Shown piece after piece: positions 33,803-42,965 of a DNA stretch of 64,000 nucleotides. The stretch is from assembly GCF_900106035.1 (NCBI RefSeq), contig NZ_FNUC01000004.1, positions 1,054,001 to 1,118,000 on the forward strand, written 5' to 3'. The DNA comes from Jiangella alba (GTDB taxonomy: Bacteria; Actinomycetota; Actinomycetes; Jiangellales; Jiangellaceae). How positions within the stretch are numbered: the first letter of the stretch is position 1; each line of letters begins with the position of its first letter. The position numbers and the translations under genes were made by a program. The notes beneath the pieces were generated by a model. The model was given only the letters and a program-made list of their open reading frames with translations. It was not told the origin of the DNA and ran no database searches.

Positions 33803-34821
33803 GGTTCGGACTCGGCGTCCCGACCGGGACCGAGGGGCTCATGTACCCGGTCCCGTACGCGGACATCGACCAGGCGGTCGAGCTGGCGGTGACGGCGGAA
33901 CGGCTCGGCTTCGAGTCGATCTGGGGCAACGACCACCTGACGACGCAGCGCTACGTCCGCGCCGAGTTCGACCAGGCGCCGCGCTACTACGACCCGTTCG
34001 GCTACCTGAGCTACGTCGCCGCCGTCACGGAGAGCATCCGGCTGGCGACGGCGGTCATGGTGCTGCCGTTCCGGCACCCCGTCGTCGCCGCGAAGCAGGC
34101 CGCCACGCTGGACCAGCTGTCGCACGGACGGGCGGTGCTCGGCGTCGGCATCGGCGCGTACCGCGAGGAGCTGGAGGCGGTCGAGCCGCGCCGCAAGGTG
34201 CACCGCGGCGAGCACGCCGAGGAGGCCATCCCGGCGCTGCGCGCGCTGCTGACCGAGCGGTCGGCGTCGTTCCACGGCACCTGGGTGGAGTTCACCGACG
34301 TCGAGAGCTTCCCGAAGCCGTACCGGGACCGGTGGCTGCCGATCCTGTCCGGCGGCAACTCGCCCGGCTCGCGCTCGCGGGCGGCGCGGTACGGCGACGG
34401 CTGGCTGCCGGCCTGCCTCACGCCCGACGAGGTCCGGGACGCCCTGGCCGGCATCACGGCCGAGGCCGCGGAGCACGGCCGCGAACTTCCCGACGACTTC
34501 GACGTCGCGCTGCAGGTCGCCGTCAGCGTCGCGCCGACCCGCGAGGAGGCCTGGCGCCGGTTCGAGTCGTCGCAGGTCTTCAAGCATCTCGCGTCGCTGT
34601 CGAAGACCACCTTGAAGGACCAGGGCGTCGGCGACCTCGCCGCCCGCAACCTCATCGGCACCCCTGACGACGTCGCCGCGCAGGTCCGCGCCTACCGCGA
34701 CGCCGGGGTGACGACCTTGGCCGGCCTGCTGTTCGCCGTCGACACCGTCGCGGAGACGACCGACGCGATGGCCGGGTTCAGCGAGACGATCATCGCCGCC
34801 GAGACGAAGGGCAGCCGATGA
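33799..34821 (+). CDS. LLM-class (luciferase-like) oxidoreductase 1
   Basis: A 340-aa TIM-barrel flavin- or F420-dependent enzyme: VRFGLGVPTGTEGLMYPV, AERLGFESIWGNDHLT, RLATAVMVLPFRHPVVAAKQAATLDQLSHGRAVLGVGIG, and ILSGGNSPGSRSRAARYGDGWLP. The pattern fits the TIGR03619/F420-type group, though an FMN monooxygenase such as RutA-like cannot be excluded. GTG 33799 overlaps the permease stop by four bases. Confidence 0.9.
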   Translation: MRFGLGVPTGTEGLMYPVPYADIDQAVELAVTAERLGFESIWGNDHLTTQRYVRAEFDQAPRYYDPFGYLSYVAAVTESIRLATAVMVLPFRHPVVAAKQAATLDQLSHGRAVLGVGIGAYREELEAVEPRRKVHRGEHAEEAIPALRALLTERSASFHGTWVEFTDVESFPKPYRDRWLPILSGGNSPGSRSRAARYGDGWLPACLTPDEVRDALAGITAEAAEHGRELPDDFDVALQVAVSVAPTREEAWRRFESSQVFKHLASLSKTTLKDQGVGDLAARNLIGTPDDVAAQVRAYRDAGVTTLAGLLFAVDTVAETTDAMAGFSETIIAAETKGSR

Positions 34822-35999
34822 CGGCCGGCCTCCCCACCAAGCCCGCGATCGACACCGCCGCCCTCGCCCGGGACCGCCTGGCCCGGCTGCGTGCGCGGCT
34901 CGCGGACCAGCCCTACGACGCGGTCGTGCTGACCGAGCCGGAGAGCGTCCTGTACGCGACCGGCTACCGCAGCATGCCCGGTCAGGTGTTCCGCACCCAT
35001 CGGATGGCGGCGCTGGTGACCGCCACCGACCTCTGGCTGGTGGCGCCGGCGGCAGACGTGCCCGCCGGCGCCACCGTCCTGCCCGTCGACCGGATCTCGC
35101 CGTTCGGCCGGTTCTACGTCGAGTCCGGCACGCCCGACCCGGTCACCGAGGTCGCCGACCGGCACGACGGGCTGGCCTCGGCGCTGGCCGCCGCGGTCGC
35201 GACGCTGCCGTCGTCGGCGCGGCTGGCGGTCGAGACCCGCGACGTGCCCGCCGACGTGCTCGCGGCCTGCGGCGACGTGGTCGAGGACGGCGCCGGCCTG
35301 CTGTTCGCCGTCCGGTCGCGCAAGCTCCCCGCCGAGGTGGAGCTGCTGGCCTACGCCGCCCAGCTGGCCGAGGCCGGCATCGACGCCGCGCTGGCCGCGG
35401 CCGGGCCGGGTACCACGGAGGCCGAGCTGGCCGCCGTCGTCGCCGGGACCATGGTGGCCGGCGGCGGCGACCCGCGCTTCGTCGTCGCGCTCACCGGCGA
35501 GCGGTCCGCCCTCGCCGACGCCGTCCCGTCCGGACGCGCCTGGAAGCCGGGCGAGATCGCCCGGTTCGACGTCGGCTGCGTCGTCGACGGCTACTGGTCC
35601 GACATCGGCCGCACCGCCGTGCTCGGCGAGCCGTCGGCCCGGCAGCGCGACGTGTACGCCGCGGTGAAGGCCGGAGAGGACGAGCAGCTGGCGGCCGCGC
35701 GGCCGGGACTGCCCGCGTCGACGCTGTTCGGGATCGGCCTCGACGCGGTCGCGCGCGGCGTCCCCCGGTACCGTCGGCAGCACTGCGGGCACGGCATCGG
35801 GCTGTCGATCTACGAGCCGCCGATCGTCGCGCCCGGCGTCGGCACCGAGCTGGCCGAGGGCATGACGTTCTGTTTCGAGACGCCGTACTACGAGCTGGGA
35901 TGGGGCGGGATGATGGTCGAGGACGCGGTCGTCGTGACCTCCGGCGGCGTGGAGCGGCTCACCCGGTCCGGCCGCGACCTGAGTGTGGTGGCGGCATGA
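34818..35999 (+). CDS. M24-family metallohydrolase (Xaa-Pro/creatinase-like)
   Basis: A 393-aa pita-bread-fold enzyme. A creatinase N domain (about 20-160) precedes the catalytic domain with five metal ligands visible: Asp in RFDVGCVVDGYWSD (two), His in QHCGHGIGLSIYEPP, Glu in FCFETPYYE and Glu in MVEDAVVV. It could be a Xaa-Pro dipeptidase or a creatinase-like C-N hydrolase; the operon with a nucleobase-type permease favours the latter, by inference. ATG 34818 overlaps the previous stop by four bases. Confidence 0.9.
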   Translation: MTAGLPTKPAIDTAALARDRLARLRARLADQPYDAVVLTEPESVLYATGYRSMPGQVFRTHRMAALVTATDLWLVAPAADVPAGATVLPVDRISPFGRFYVESGTPDPVTEVADRHDGLASALAAAVATLPSSARLAVETRDVPADVLAACGDVVEDGAGLLFAVRSRKLPAEVELLAYAAQLAEAGIDAALAAAGPGTTEAELAAVVAGTMVAGGGDPRFVVALTGERSALADAVPSGRAWKPGEIARFDVGCVVDGYWSDIGRTAVLGEPSARQRDVYAAVKAGEDEQLAAARPGLPASTLFGIGLDAVARGVPRYRRQHCGHGIGLSIYEPPIVAPGVGTELAEGMTFCFETPYYELGWGGMMVEDAVVVTSGGVERLTRSGRDLSVVAA

Positions 36000-37228
36000 C
36001 GTACACCCGGACGCTCGCGTGCCTGCGCTGCGCGGCGAGCTACGCCGACCCGTCGCTGGAGCTGGTCGGCCGCGGCTGCCCGGCCTGCGAGGCGGACGGG
36101 GTGCCGGCCAACGTGTTGCCGGTCTACGACCTCGCCGGGCTGAGCGCCGTGCCGGTGTCCGGCGGTGAGCCCGGGCTGTTCCGGTACCGCGCGCTGCTGC
36201 CGCTGGCCGCCGGGACCCCGGCGGTCTCGCTGGCCGAGGGGGCGACCCCGGTCGTCGACCTGCCGGCCGTCGCCGAGCGCCTGGGCGTCGCGTCCGTCGT
36301 CGTCAAGGACGAGACCCGCAACCCGACGTGGTCGTACAAGGACCGGCTGGCGTCGGTCGCCGTCACGAAGGCCGTCGAGCTGGGCATCGACACCGTCGTC
36401 GTCGCGAGCACCGGCAACCATGGCGCCGCCATCGCGGCGTACGCGGCGCGGGCCGGGCTGCGCTGCGTCGTGCTGACGGTGGCCAGCGTGCCGTCGACGA
36501 TGAAGACGCTGATGCAGGCGTACGGCGCGTCGGTGGTCGCGCTGCCCGAGCCGCGGCAGCGGTGGTCGCTGATGCGCGAGCTGGTCGAGAAGTTCGGCTG
36601 GCTGGCGATGTCCGGCCACGCCGACCCGCCCGTCGGGTCCAACCCGTACGGCGTCGACGGCTACAAGACCATCGCCTACGAACTGGCCGACCAGCTCGAC
36701 GCGCCGCCCGACGTCGTCGTGGTGCCCGCCGCGTACGCCGACGGCCTGGTGGGCGTCGCCCGCGGCTTCGCCGACCTCGTCGAGCTGGGCGTGCTGGAGC
36801 GGTCGCCGCGCATGGTGGCGGCCGAGCCGTTCGGACCACACGCCGCCGCGCTGGCCAGCGGGTCCGAGGTCGCCGGGCCGGTGCCGTACCAGCCGTCGGT
36901 CGCGTTCTCGACGGCGTCGCCGGTCGGGACGTTCCAGGGGCTCAGCGCGCTGCGCTCGACCGGCGGCGCCGCGGTCGCGGTCCCGTCCGACGAGGTCATC
37001 CTGGCCGCCCAGCGCGAGCTGGCCGCGTCCGCCGGGCTGTACCAGGAGGCGGCGTCGGCGACGGCGTGGCCGGCCCTGGCGGCGCTGGACCTGGACCCGT
37101 CCGCGTCGGTCGTCGTCATCGGGACGTCCACCGGGCTCAAGGACGTGGGCGCGACGGCGGCCACGCTGCCCGAGGTGCCGGTCATCGAGCCGGCGGTCGA
37201 CGCGCTGCTGGCCGCGATCGGGTCCTGA
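35996..37228 (+). CDS. Threonine-synthase-like PLP-dependent lyase
   Basis: A 410-aa fold-type II PLP enzyme. An N-terminal zinc ribbon (CLRCAASY...GRGCPAC) precedes the catalytic body with PLP lysine in TWSYKDRLA, ASTGNHGAAIAAYAA and GTSTGLKDVG at the phosphate end. It is close to threonine synthase in layout, but its place in a catabolic operon makes a lyase such as an ammonia-lyase on an unusual amino acid more likely (inference). ATG 35996 overlaps the previous stop by four bases. Confidence 0.85.
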   Translation: MTYTRTLACLRCAASYADPSLELVGRGCPACEADGVPANVLPVYDLAGLSAVPVSGGEPGLFRYRALLPLAAGTPAVSLAEGATPVVDLPAVAERLGVASVVVKDETRNPTWSYKDRLASVAVTKAVELGIDTVVVASTGNHGAAIAAYAARAGLRCVVLTVASVPSTMKTLMQAYGASVVALPEPRQRWSLMRELVEKFGWLAMSGHADPPVGSNPYGVDGYKTIAYELADQLDAPPDVVVVPAAYADGLVGVARGFADLVELGVLERSPRMVAAEPFGPHAAALASGSEVAGPVPYQPSVAFSTASPVGTFQGLSALRSTGGAAVAVPSDEVILAAQRELAASAGLYQEAASATAWPALAALDLDPSASVVVIGTSTGLKDVGATAATLPEVPVIEPAVDALLAAIGS

Positions 37229-38196
37229 TGCGGCTGGCGTTCTCGCTCTCGGGGCACCGGCCCAGCCGGTCGGCCGTCGCCGCCGCCGTCGCCGCCGAGG
37301 AGGCCGGGTTCGACGAGGTGTGGGTCACCGAGGACTACGTCGAGCGCGGGGCGTTCGCGCTGGCCGGGGCGATCGCGCAGGCGACATCGTCGGTCCAGGT
37401 CGGTATCGGCGTGGTGAACCCGTGGACCCGCCATCCGGTCGTGCTGGCGATGGAGTTCGCGACGCTGGACGAGCTGAGCGGCGGGCGGGCGCTGGCCGGG
37501 CTCGGCGCCAGCAACGAGCGCTGGATGACCGGCCAGCTGGGCATCCCGTTCGACCGGCCGCTGAGCCGGCTGGCCGAGTCCGTGTCCGTCGTGCGCCGCC
37601 TGCTCGCGGGCGAGCACGTCCGGCATTCCGGGCCCGCGTACACCGTCGATGCCGCGCTGTCGTTCCGGCCGCTGCGCCCGGACCTGCCGATCGTGCTCGG
37701 CGTCAAGGGTCCGCGAGCGCTGGAGCTGGCGGCGGAGTCGGCCGACGGCGTGCTGCTGTCGATCCTCGCCGGGCCGTCGTACATCGAGTCGGTGCGGTCG
37801 GTGGTCGGCCCGTCGATGCGGCTGGCCGGGTACGTCGGGCTGTCGGTCGCCGATTCCGGGGCCGAGGCGCGCGACCGCATCCGGCCGCTGGTCGCCCGGT
37901 TCCTCGGCATCCACGGCGATCACCTGATCACCCGGTCCGCCGGGCTGTCGGCGTCGTCGTGCGCGGAGTTCCGGGCCGGGCTGGTCGCGGGTGCGCCGCG
38001 GGTCGACCTCGTGACGGACGACCTGCTCGACCGGCTGGTCGCCGCCGGGACGCCGGACGAGGTGGCGGCCGCGTTCGCCCGCTTCGCGGCGGCCGGCCTG
38101 GACGTCGCCGTCGTCCGCGACGACCCGGACGTCGCGCCCGAGGAGATCCTGCAGCAGGCCGCCGACGCGATGGCTGGCGGTTCGGTGGGGTCATAG
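37228..38196 (+). CDS. LLM-class (luciferase-like) oxidoreductase 2
   Basis: A 322-aa LLM enzyme: MRLAFSLSGHRPSRSAVAAA, EAGFDEVWVTEDYVERGAFALAGAIAQATSSVQVGIGVVNPWTRHPVVLAMEFATLDELSGGRALAGLG, LPIVLGVKGPRALELAAESADG. It resembles the F420-dependent MER-like group more than LLM 1 does. Its ATG shares one base with the previous stop (TGATG). The last codons form the left arm of the terminator at 38170-38217. Confidence 0.9.
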   Translation: MRLAFSLSGHRPSRSAVAAAVAAEEAGFDEVWVTEDYVERGAFALAGAIAQATSSVQVGIGVVNPWTRHPVVLAMEFATLDELSGGRALAGLGASNERWMTGQLGIPFDRPLSRLAESVSVVRRLLAGEHVRHSGPAYTVDAALSFRPLRPDLPIVLGVKGPRALELAAESADGVLLSILAGPSYIESVRSVVGPSMRLAGYVGLSVADSGAEARDRIRPLVARFLGIHGDHLITRSAGLSASSCAEFRAGLVAGAPRVDLVTDDLLDRLVAAGTPDEVAAAFARFAAAGLDVAVVRDDPDVAPEEILQQAADAMAGGSVGS

Positions 38197-38217
38197 CGCC
38201 ACCGAACCGCCAGCCAT
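38170..38217. terminator. 19-bp perfect hairpin between convergent operons
   Basis: ATGGCTGGCGGTTCGGTGG (38170-38188) and its exact complement (38199-38217) with a 10-base loop. The left arm lies inside the 3' end of LLM 2; the right arm ends six bases before the pckG stop. It can work for both directions, though no clear T run follows. Confidence 0.85.
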
Positions 38218-38223
38218 ACACGA

Positions 38224-40059
38224 CTACATGCCGAGGCGCGCCTTGAGGCCGTCGAGCTCGGCCCACAGCAGCGTCGGCAGCTGGTCGCCGAACTTGTCGA
38301 ACCACTCGGCGATGCCCGGCACCTCGGCCCGCCACTCCTCCGGGTCGACCTCGAGGCACGCGGCCAGCTGCTCCGCCGTCAGGTCCAGGCCCGAGGTGTC
38401 CAGCGACTCCGGCGTCGGCACGTGGCCGATCGGCGTCTCCGTCGCCGCCGCCAGGCCCTCCAGCCGCTCGACGACCCACTTGAGGACGCGGCCGTTCTCG
38501 CCGAAGCCCGGCCAGAGGAAGCCGCCGTCGTCGTCGCGGCGGAACCAGTTCACGTAGAAGATCTTCGGCAGCTTGACGGCGTCGGCGTCCTTGCCCATCG
38601 CGATCCAGTGCGCGAAGTAGTCGCCCGCGTTGTAGCCGATGAACGGCAGCATCGCCATCGGGTCGCGCCGGACGACGCCCACCTTGCCGGCCGCCGCCGC
38701 CGTCGTCTCCGACGAGAGCGTGGAGCCCATGAAGACGCCGTGGGTCCAGTCGCGCGCCTCGGTGACCAGCGGGATCGTGGTCGCGCGCCGTCCGCCGAAG
38801 AGGATCGCCGAGATCGGCACCCCACGCGGGTCGTCGTACTCCGACGCGATGATCGGGCACTGCTCGATGGGCGTGCAGAACCGCGAGTTCGGGTGCGAGC
38901 TGACCTCGTCGCTGTCGGGCGTCCAGTCGCGGCCCTTCCAGTCGGTCAGGTGCGCCGGCGGCTCGTCCGTCATGCCCTCCCACCAGATGTCGCCGTCGTC
39001 GGTGAGCGCGACGTTGGTGAAGACGCTGTTGCCCTTGGCGATGGTGCGCATGGCGTTCGGGTTGGTCTTCCAGCCGGTGCCGGGCGCGACGCCGAACAGG
39101 CCGAACTCCGGGTTGACGGCGTACAGCCGGCCGTCGTCGCCGAAGCGCATCCACGCGATGTCGTCGCCGAGCGTCTCGACCTTCCAGCCAGGGATGGTCG
39201 GCTCCAGCATCGCCAGGTTCGTCTTGCCGCAGGCCGACGGGAACGCGGCCGCGATGTAGTGGACGGCGCCGTGCGGTGCGGTCAGCTTCAGGATCAGCAT
39301 GTGCTCGGCCAGCCAGCCCTCGTCGCGGGCCATGGCGCTGGCGATGCGCAGCGAGTAGCACTTCTTGCCCAGCAGCGAGTTGCCGCCGTAGCCGGAGCCG
39401 TACGACCAGATCATCCGCTCCTCGGGGAACTGGGTGATGAACTTGGTCTCGTTGCACGGCCACGCGACGTCCTGCTGGCCCGGCTCCAGCGGTGCGCCGA
39501 CACTGTGCAGACACGGCACGAACGGCGCGTCGTCGCCCATCGCCTCGAGGACGCGGGCGCCCATGCGCGCCATGATGCGCATCGACACCGTCACGTACGG
39601 CGAGTCCGTCAGCTCGACCCCGAACATCGGGTTCGCCGCCGTCAGCGGGCCCATGCAGAACGGGATGACGTACATCGTGCGGCCGCGCATCGAGCCCTTG
39701 TAGAGCTCGGTCATCTCGGCCTTCATCTCGTTCGGGTCGCGCCAGTTGTTCGTCGGCCCCGCGTCCGCCTCGTTCACCGAGCAGATGAACGTCCGCTCCT
39801 CCACCCGCGCCACATCCGTCGGGTCCGTGCGCGCCCAGAACGAGTTCGGCTTCTTCTCCGGGTTCAGCCTGACGATCGTGCCCGCGTCGACCAGCTCGTC
39901 GGTGAGGGCCGTCCACTCCTCGTCGGAACCGTCGCACCAGTGGATACGGTCCGGCTGGGTCAGCTCCGCGACCTCGCGGACCCAGGCGAGCAAACCTGCG
40001 TGGGACGTGGGCGCGTCGTCGAGATCGTGTGCAGCTCCGGGTTCGGCGAACGTCGTCAT
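38224..40059 (-). CDS. pckG: Phosphoenolpyruvate carboxykinase (GTP)
   Basis: A 611-aa cytosolic enzyme that turns oxaloacetate and GTP into phosphoenolpyruvate, CO2 and GDP, the entry step of gluconeogenesis. The kinase P-loop [13 protein letters not shown] is present, as are the GTP-class segment [33 protein letters not shown] and the guanine-binding WNWFRRD-type [13 protein letters not shown]. Length and all motifs are normal. ATG 40059. Two identical palindromes 212 bp upstream are candidate operators. Confidence 0.97.
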   Translation of the reverse strand: MTTFAEPGAAHDLDDAPTSHAGLLAWVREVAELTQPDRIHWCDGSDEEWTALTDELVDAGTIVRLNPEKKPNSFWARTDPTDVARVEERTFICSVNEADAGPTNNWRDPNEMKAEMTELYKGSMRGRTMYVIPFCMGPLTAANPMFGVELTDSPYVTVSMRIMARMGARVLEAMGDDAPFVPCLHSVGAPLEPGQQDVAWPCNETKFITQFPEERMIWSYGSGYGGNSLLGKKCYSLRIASAMARDEGWLAEHMLILKLTAPHGAVHYIAAAFPSACGKTNLAMLEPTIPGWKVETLGDDIAWMRFGDDGRLYAVNPEFGLFGVAPGTGWKTNPNAMRTIAKGNSVFTNVALTDDGDIWWEGMTDEPPAHLTDWKGRDWTPDSDEVSSHPNSRFCTPIEQCPIIASEYDDPRGVPISAILFGGRRATTIPLVTEARDWTHGVFMGSTLSSETTAAAAGKVGVVRRDPMAMLPFIGYNAGDYFAHWIAMGKDADAVKLPKIFYVNWFRRDDDGGFLWPGFGENGRVLKWVVERLEGLAAATETPIGHVPTPESLDTSGLDLTAEQLAACLEVDPEEWRAEVPGIAEWFDKFGDQLPTLLWAELDGLKARLGM

Positions 40060-40270
40060 GTAGCGGTCACCCTCTTCGTGTTCGGGGCGCGCAGTCGGCC
40101 CTGCGGCGCGTTCCGGGTATGCGGAAGCGACCCGGTCTCAGGCCATTCGGAGACGGGCGGTGTTCCGCGGGGATGCTCAGCACGCTAGGACCGGCATCTC
40201 AGGGACTGGAACCGACGATGGGGTGATCAGGACCACACAGGTGCCCGAAATTCCGGACAAAATGGACAGT

Positions 40271-40313
40271 GGTACGTACCTCACCGTACCGGTCGAGGTT
40301 GATGGTACGTACC
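40271..40313. promoter_or_regulatory. Paired GGTACGTACC palindromes upstream of pckG
   Basis: The 10-bp palindrome GGTACGTACC occurs at 40271-40280 and 40304-40313, 33 bp apart (about three turns), with a related ACCGTACCGGT between. This is a plausible site for a dimeric regulator of pckG or a site bordering the repeat region. The binding protein is not known. Confidence 0.55.
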
Positions 40314-40680
40314 AGAGGGCTGGGTTGGAGACGCAGCAGCCGCGGCGGCCGCGCCACCCGCTGGCGACGACCCGGGGCGTCTGTGTACGGACCGGACGCT
40401 ACGCGTGCACGCACTCGACCCCCGCGACCTCGGGCACGTCCGCGCCCGCCGCGCCGAGATCCGCCCACAACCCGGGCGCCGCGAGCTCCGGGCACGTCCG
40501 CGCGCACGACACCGGGACCCGTCCACGGCTCGGCCCCGCGACATCGGGCATGTCCGGGCCCGCGGCACGGGACCCCGCACACGGCTCGGGCATCCCGGGG
40601 AGCCCACCCACGCACTCGCCACCCAGACCCGTCCACAGCCCGGGCACCGCGACCTCGAGGCACCTCCGGGCCCGCGGCAC

Positions 40681-40749
40681 CGCGACCCCGCAACTCCGCG
40701 ACCCCGCAACTCCGCGACCCCGCAACTCCGCGACCCCGCGACCCCGCGA
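40681..40749. repeat. Short tandem array, 16-bp unit
   Basis: CGCGACCCCGCAACTC occurs three times exactly (40681-40728), then decays into CGCGACCC steps up to 40749. Confidence 0.9.
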
Positions 40750-40839
40750 TGCAGCCCGCCACAGGCACGTCCGGGAACGCCGCGGCCACGGCCCGGCACG
40801 GCAGATCGGCCGCATCCGGCACACGGCGCCGAGACCCGC

Positions 40840-41320
40840 CCACAACCCGAAGCACCGCGAGCTCGAGGCACGTCCGGGCACACGACACCGGGACCAGCAC
40901 GCGGCCCAGCACCCCGGACTGGCTCTCCCGGCACCGGGACCCGCCCATCGCCCAGGCACCCCGGATTGGACGCTCCCGGCACACAGCCGCCCAGGGCCCG
41001 TCCACAACCCGAAGCACCGCGAGCTCGAGGCACGTCCGGGCACACGACACCGGGACCAGCACGCGGCCCAGCACCCCGGACTGGCTCTCCCGGCACCGGG
41101 ACCCGCCCATCGCCCAGGCACCCCGGATTGGACGCTCCCGGCACACAGCGCCCAGGGCCCGTCCACAACCCGAAGCACCGCGAGCTCGAGGCACGTCCGC
41201 GCACGCGACACCGGGACCAGCATGCGGCCCAGCACCCCGGGCTTGCGCTCCCGGCACGGGACCCGCCCATGGTCCGGCACGACCGGTCGGCTGCATCCGG
41301 AGTACGTCGCCGGGACCCCG
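40840..41320. repeat. Tandem repeat with a 161/162-bp unit, three copies
   Basis: Copy 1 starts at 40840, copy 2 at 41002 and copy 3 at 41163. Copies 1 and 2 are almost identical through their whole length except for one extra C near 40988, and copy 3 diverges from about 41199 on. An older, divergent relative lies near 40467. This is recent duplication, prone to slippage and to assembly error. Confidence 0.9.
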
Positions 41321-41485
41321 CACACGGCTCGGGCATCCCGAATTGGGCACGCCCGGGTACGCGGCACCCAGACCCGTCCACAACCCGGGCACCGCGCGTC
41401 AAGGCACGTCTGGGCACTCGGCACCCATGCGGCGCCGCGGACCGCCCGACCCGCAGGCGCCTAGCTCACCGGCCCGTCCCCGGGA

Positions 41486-42685
41486 TCAGACGACCGCGCC
41501 CGCCCGGATGACCGTCCGCCCCTTCTCGTTCCACAGCAGCGACGCATCGGCGAACGGGTCGCCGTCGAACAGGAGGAGGTCGCCGGCGGCGCCGGCGCCG
41601 ATCCGGCCCAGGTCGTCGCGGCCGAGTAGTTGAGCGTTGACCGACGTGGCCGAGCGGAGCGCGTCCAGCACGCCGAGCACCTCGACCTGCAGCCGCAGCC
41701 CGACCAGCTGGTCGTCCTCGAGGTCGCCCATCAGGTCGGTGCCGAAGCCGACCCGGACGCCGGCGGCCCGCGCCAGTTCGATGGCGTGCTTGCCGGAGTC
41801 GAGCACCTCGCGGTTCTTGGCCTTGGAGATCGGGTTCAGCCCGACCGCGTCGCCGCGGCGGTCCATGGCGTCGTACGCGGCCAGCGTCGGCACGAGGAAC
41901 GCGCCGTGGTCGGCCATCAGCCGGGCGGTCGGCTCGTCGAGGAGGTTGCCGTGCTCGATCGAGCGGACTCCGTTGACGACGGAGTGCTCGATCGCCTCCG
42001 GCGAGTACGCGTGCGCCGCGACGTACGAGCCGCGCCGGGCCGCCTCGTCGGTGATCGCGCGGACCTCGTCGACGCTGTACTGCGGCCGGTTGATGGGGTC
42101 GGTCAGCGACACCACGCCGCCCGACGTCATGATCTTGATGGCGTGGGCGCCGCGGCGGAACCGGTCGCGGACGGCCGTGCGCACCGCGTCCACCCCGTCG
42201 ACGACCTCGGTCATGTGGGCGTGCCCGACGCACAGGTCACGGTCGCCGGGACGGGGGTCGCCGTGGCCGCCGGTCTGGGACAGCGCCGGGCCGGTGTAGA
42301 AGTAGCGCGGCGCCGCCACCAGGCCCTCGTCCAGCGCACTGGCCAGACCGGGATCGCCGCCGGCGACGTCGCGGACGGTGGTGAACCCGCGGCGCAGGGC
42401 GTTGTTCAGCCGCCGCGCCGCCTTGAGCGCGACGTAGCTCAGCGGGCTCGAGTCGATGCCGACCATGTCCAGCCCGATGCCGTACGCGTGGCAGTGCGCG
42501 TCGATCAGCCCCGGCACGACCGTCCCGCCCCGCGCGTCGATCGTCGTCGCGGCGCCGTCCTCGGCGGCGGCGGGGTCCACGATCACGCCGTCGACGATGT
42601 GGAGGTCGCCCTCGGTCAGCTCGGCCGAGGAGCCGTCGAAGATGCGGGCGTTCGTGATGGTCAGGCTGGCCGGCTGCTGGCCCAT
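41486..42685 (-). CDS. Metal-dependent amidohydrolase
   Basis: A 399-aa amidohydrolase-superfamily enzyme. The metal site is formed by DAHCHAYG (HxH), a lysine in AIKIMTSGGVVS, His in AHAYSPEAI and EHGN, and Asp in GFGTDLMGD. The N and C strands (DGSSAELTEGDLHIVDG, DLLLFDGDP) form the accessory beta sandwich. It resembles the imidazolonepropionase-like/Xaa-Pro-dipeptidase-like group; substrate unknown. ATG 42685. It ends next to the repeat region. Confidence 0.92.
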   Translation of the reverse strand: MGQQPASLTITNARIFDGSSAELTEGDLHIVDGVIVDPAAAEDGAATTIDARGGTVVPGLIDAHCHAYGIGLDMVGIDSSPLSYVALKAARRLNNALRRGFTTVRDVAGGDPGLASALDEGLVAAPRYFYTGPALSQTGGHGDPRPGDRDLCVGHAHMTEVVDGVDAVRTAVRDRFRRGAHAIKIMTSGGVVSLTDPINRPQYSVDEVRAITDEAARRGSYVAAHAYSPEAIEHSVVNGVRSIEHGNLLDEPTARLMADHGAFLVPTLAAYDAMDRRGDAVGLNPISKAKNREVLDSGKHAIELARAAGVRVGFGTDLMGDLEDDQLVGLRLQVEVLGVLDALRSATSVNAQLLGRDDLGRIGAGAAGDLLLFDGDPFADASLLWNEKGRTVIRAGAVV

Positions 42686-42842
42686 GGGCGGTCACCCTCT
42701 CGTCGTAGTGGTGTCATGTCACACGCTATAGGTGCTGTCTGCGCTGGTCGTCGGCGGCCTGAAAGGGCTTGGCGTGATCCGATTTCGGCCTCGACGCTCG
42801 GACCGGTACACTCGGTCACCGGTTCGCTTACGCGCGAGTCGA

Positions 42843-42915
42843 GCGCCCGTAGCTCAACGGATAGAGCATCTGACTACGGATCAGAAGGTTAGGGGTTCGA
42901 GTCCCTTCGGGCGCG
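42843..42915 (+). tRNA. tRNA-Arg(ACG)
   Basis: A 73-nt class I tRNA. Acceptor GCGCCCG pairs with CGGGCGC, anticodon stem TCTGA with TCAGA around CTACGGA; anticodon ACG at 42876-42878; T arm AGGGGTTCGAGTCCCTT. CCA is not encoded. Confidence 0.97.
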
Positions 42916-42924
42916 CACACTGAG

Positions 42925-42945
42925 CCCCAGGCCATCGGCCTGGGG
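42925..42945 (+). terminator. Terminator of tRNA-Arg
   Basis: CCCCAGGCC/GGCCTGGGG with loop ATC, followed by TTT, ten bases after the tRNA. It also lies just past the convergent LuxR gene end and may serve both. Confidence 0.88.
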
Positions 42946-42965
42946 TTTCGCGCATTCTGGACCGT

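Larger units (their letters stand above)
40340..41463. repeat. 1.1-kb degenerate repeat region, no gene
   Basis: The stretch is built from GC-rich repeated phrases such as CCCGTCCACAACCCG, GGCACGTCCG and ACACCGGGACC at several ages of divergence. Open frames run through it on both strands simply because of high GC, and none resembles a protein. It includes a 16-bp array and a 162-bp tandem array listed separately. It lies between pckG (promoter side) and the end of the amidohydrolase gene. Confidence 0.85.

Noticed and set aside
40199-41417. Several long frames on both strands within the repeat region
   Set aside because: The GC-rich repeats leave many frames open; no start signal, no consistent codon bias and no family feature.
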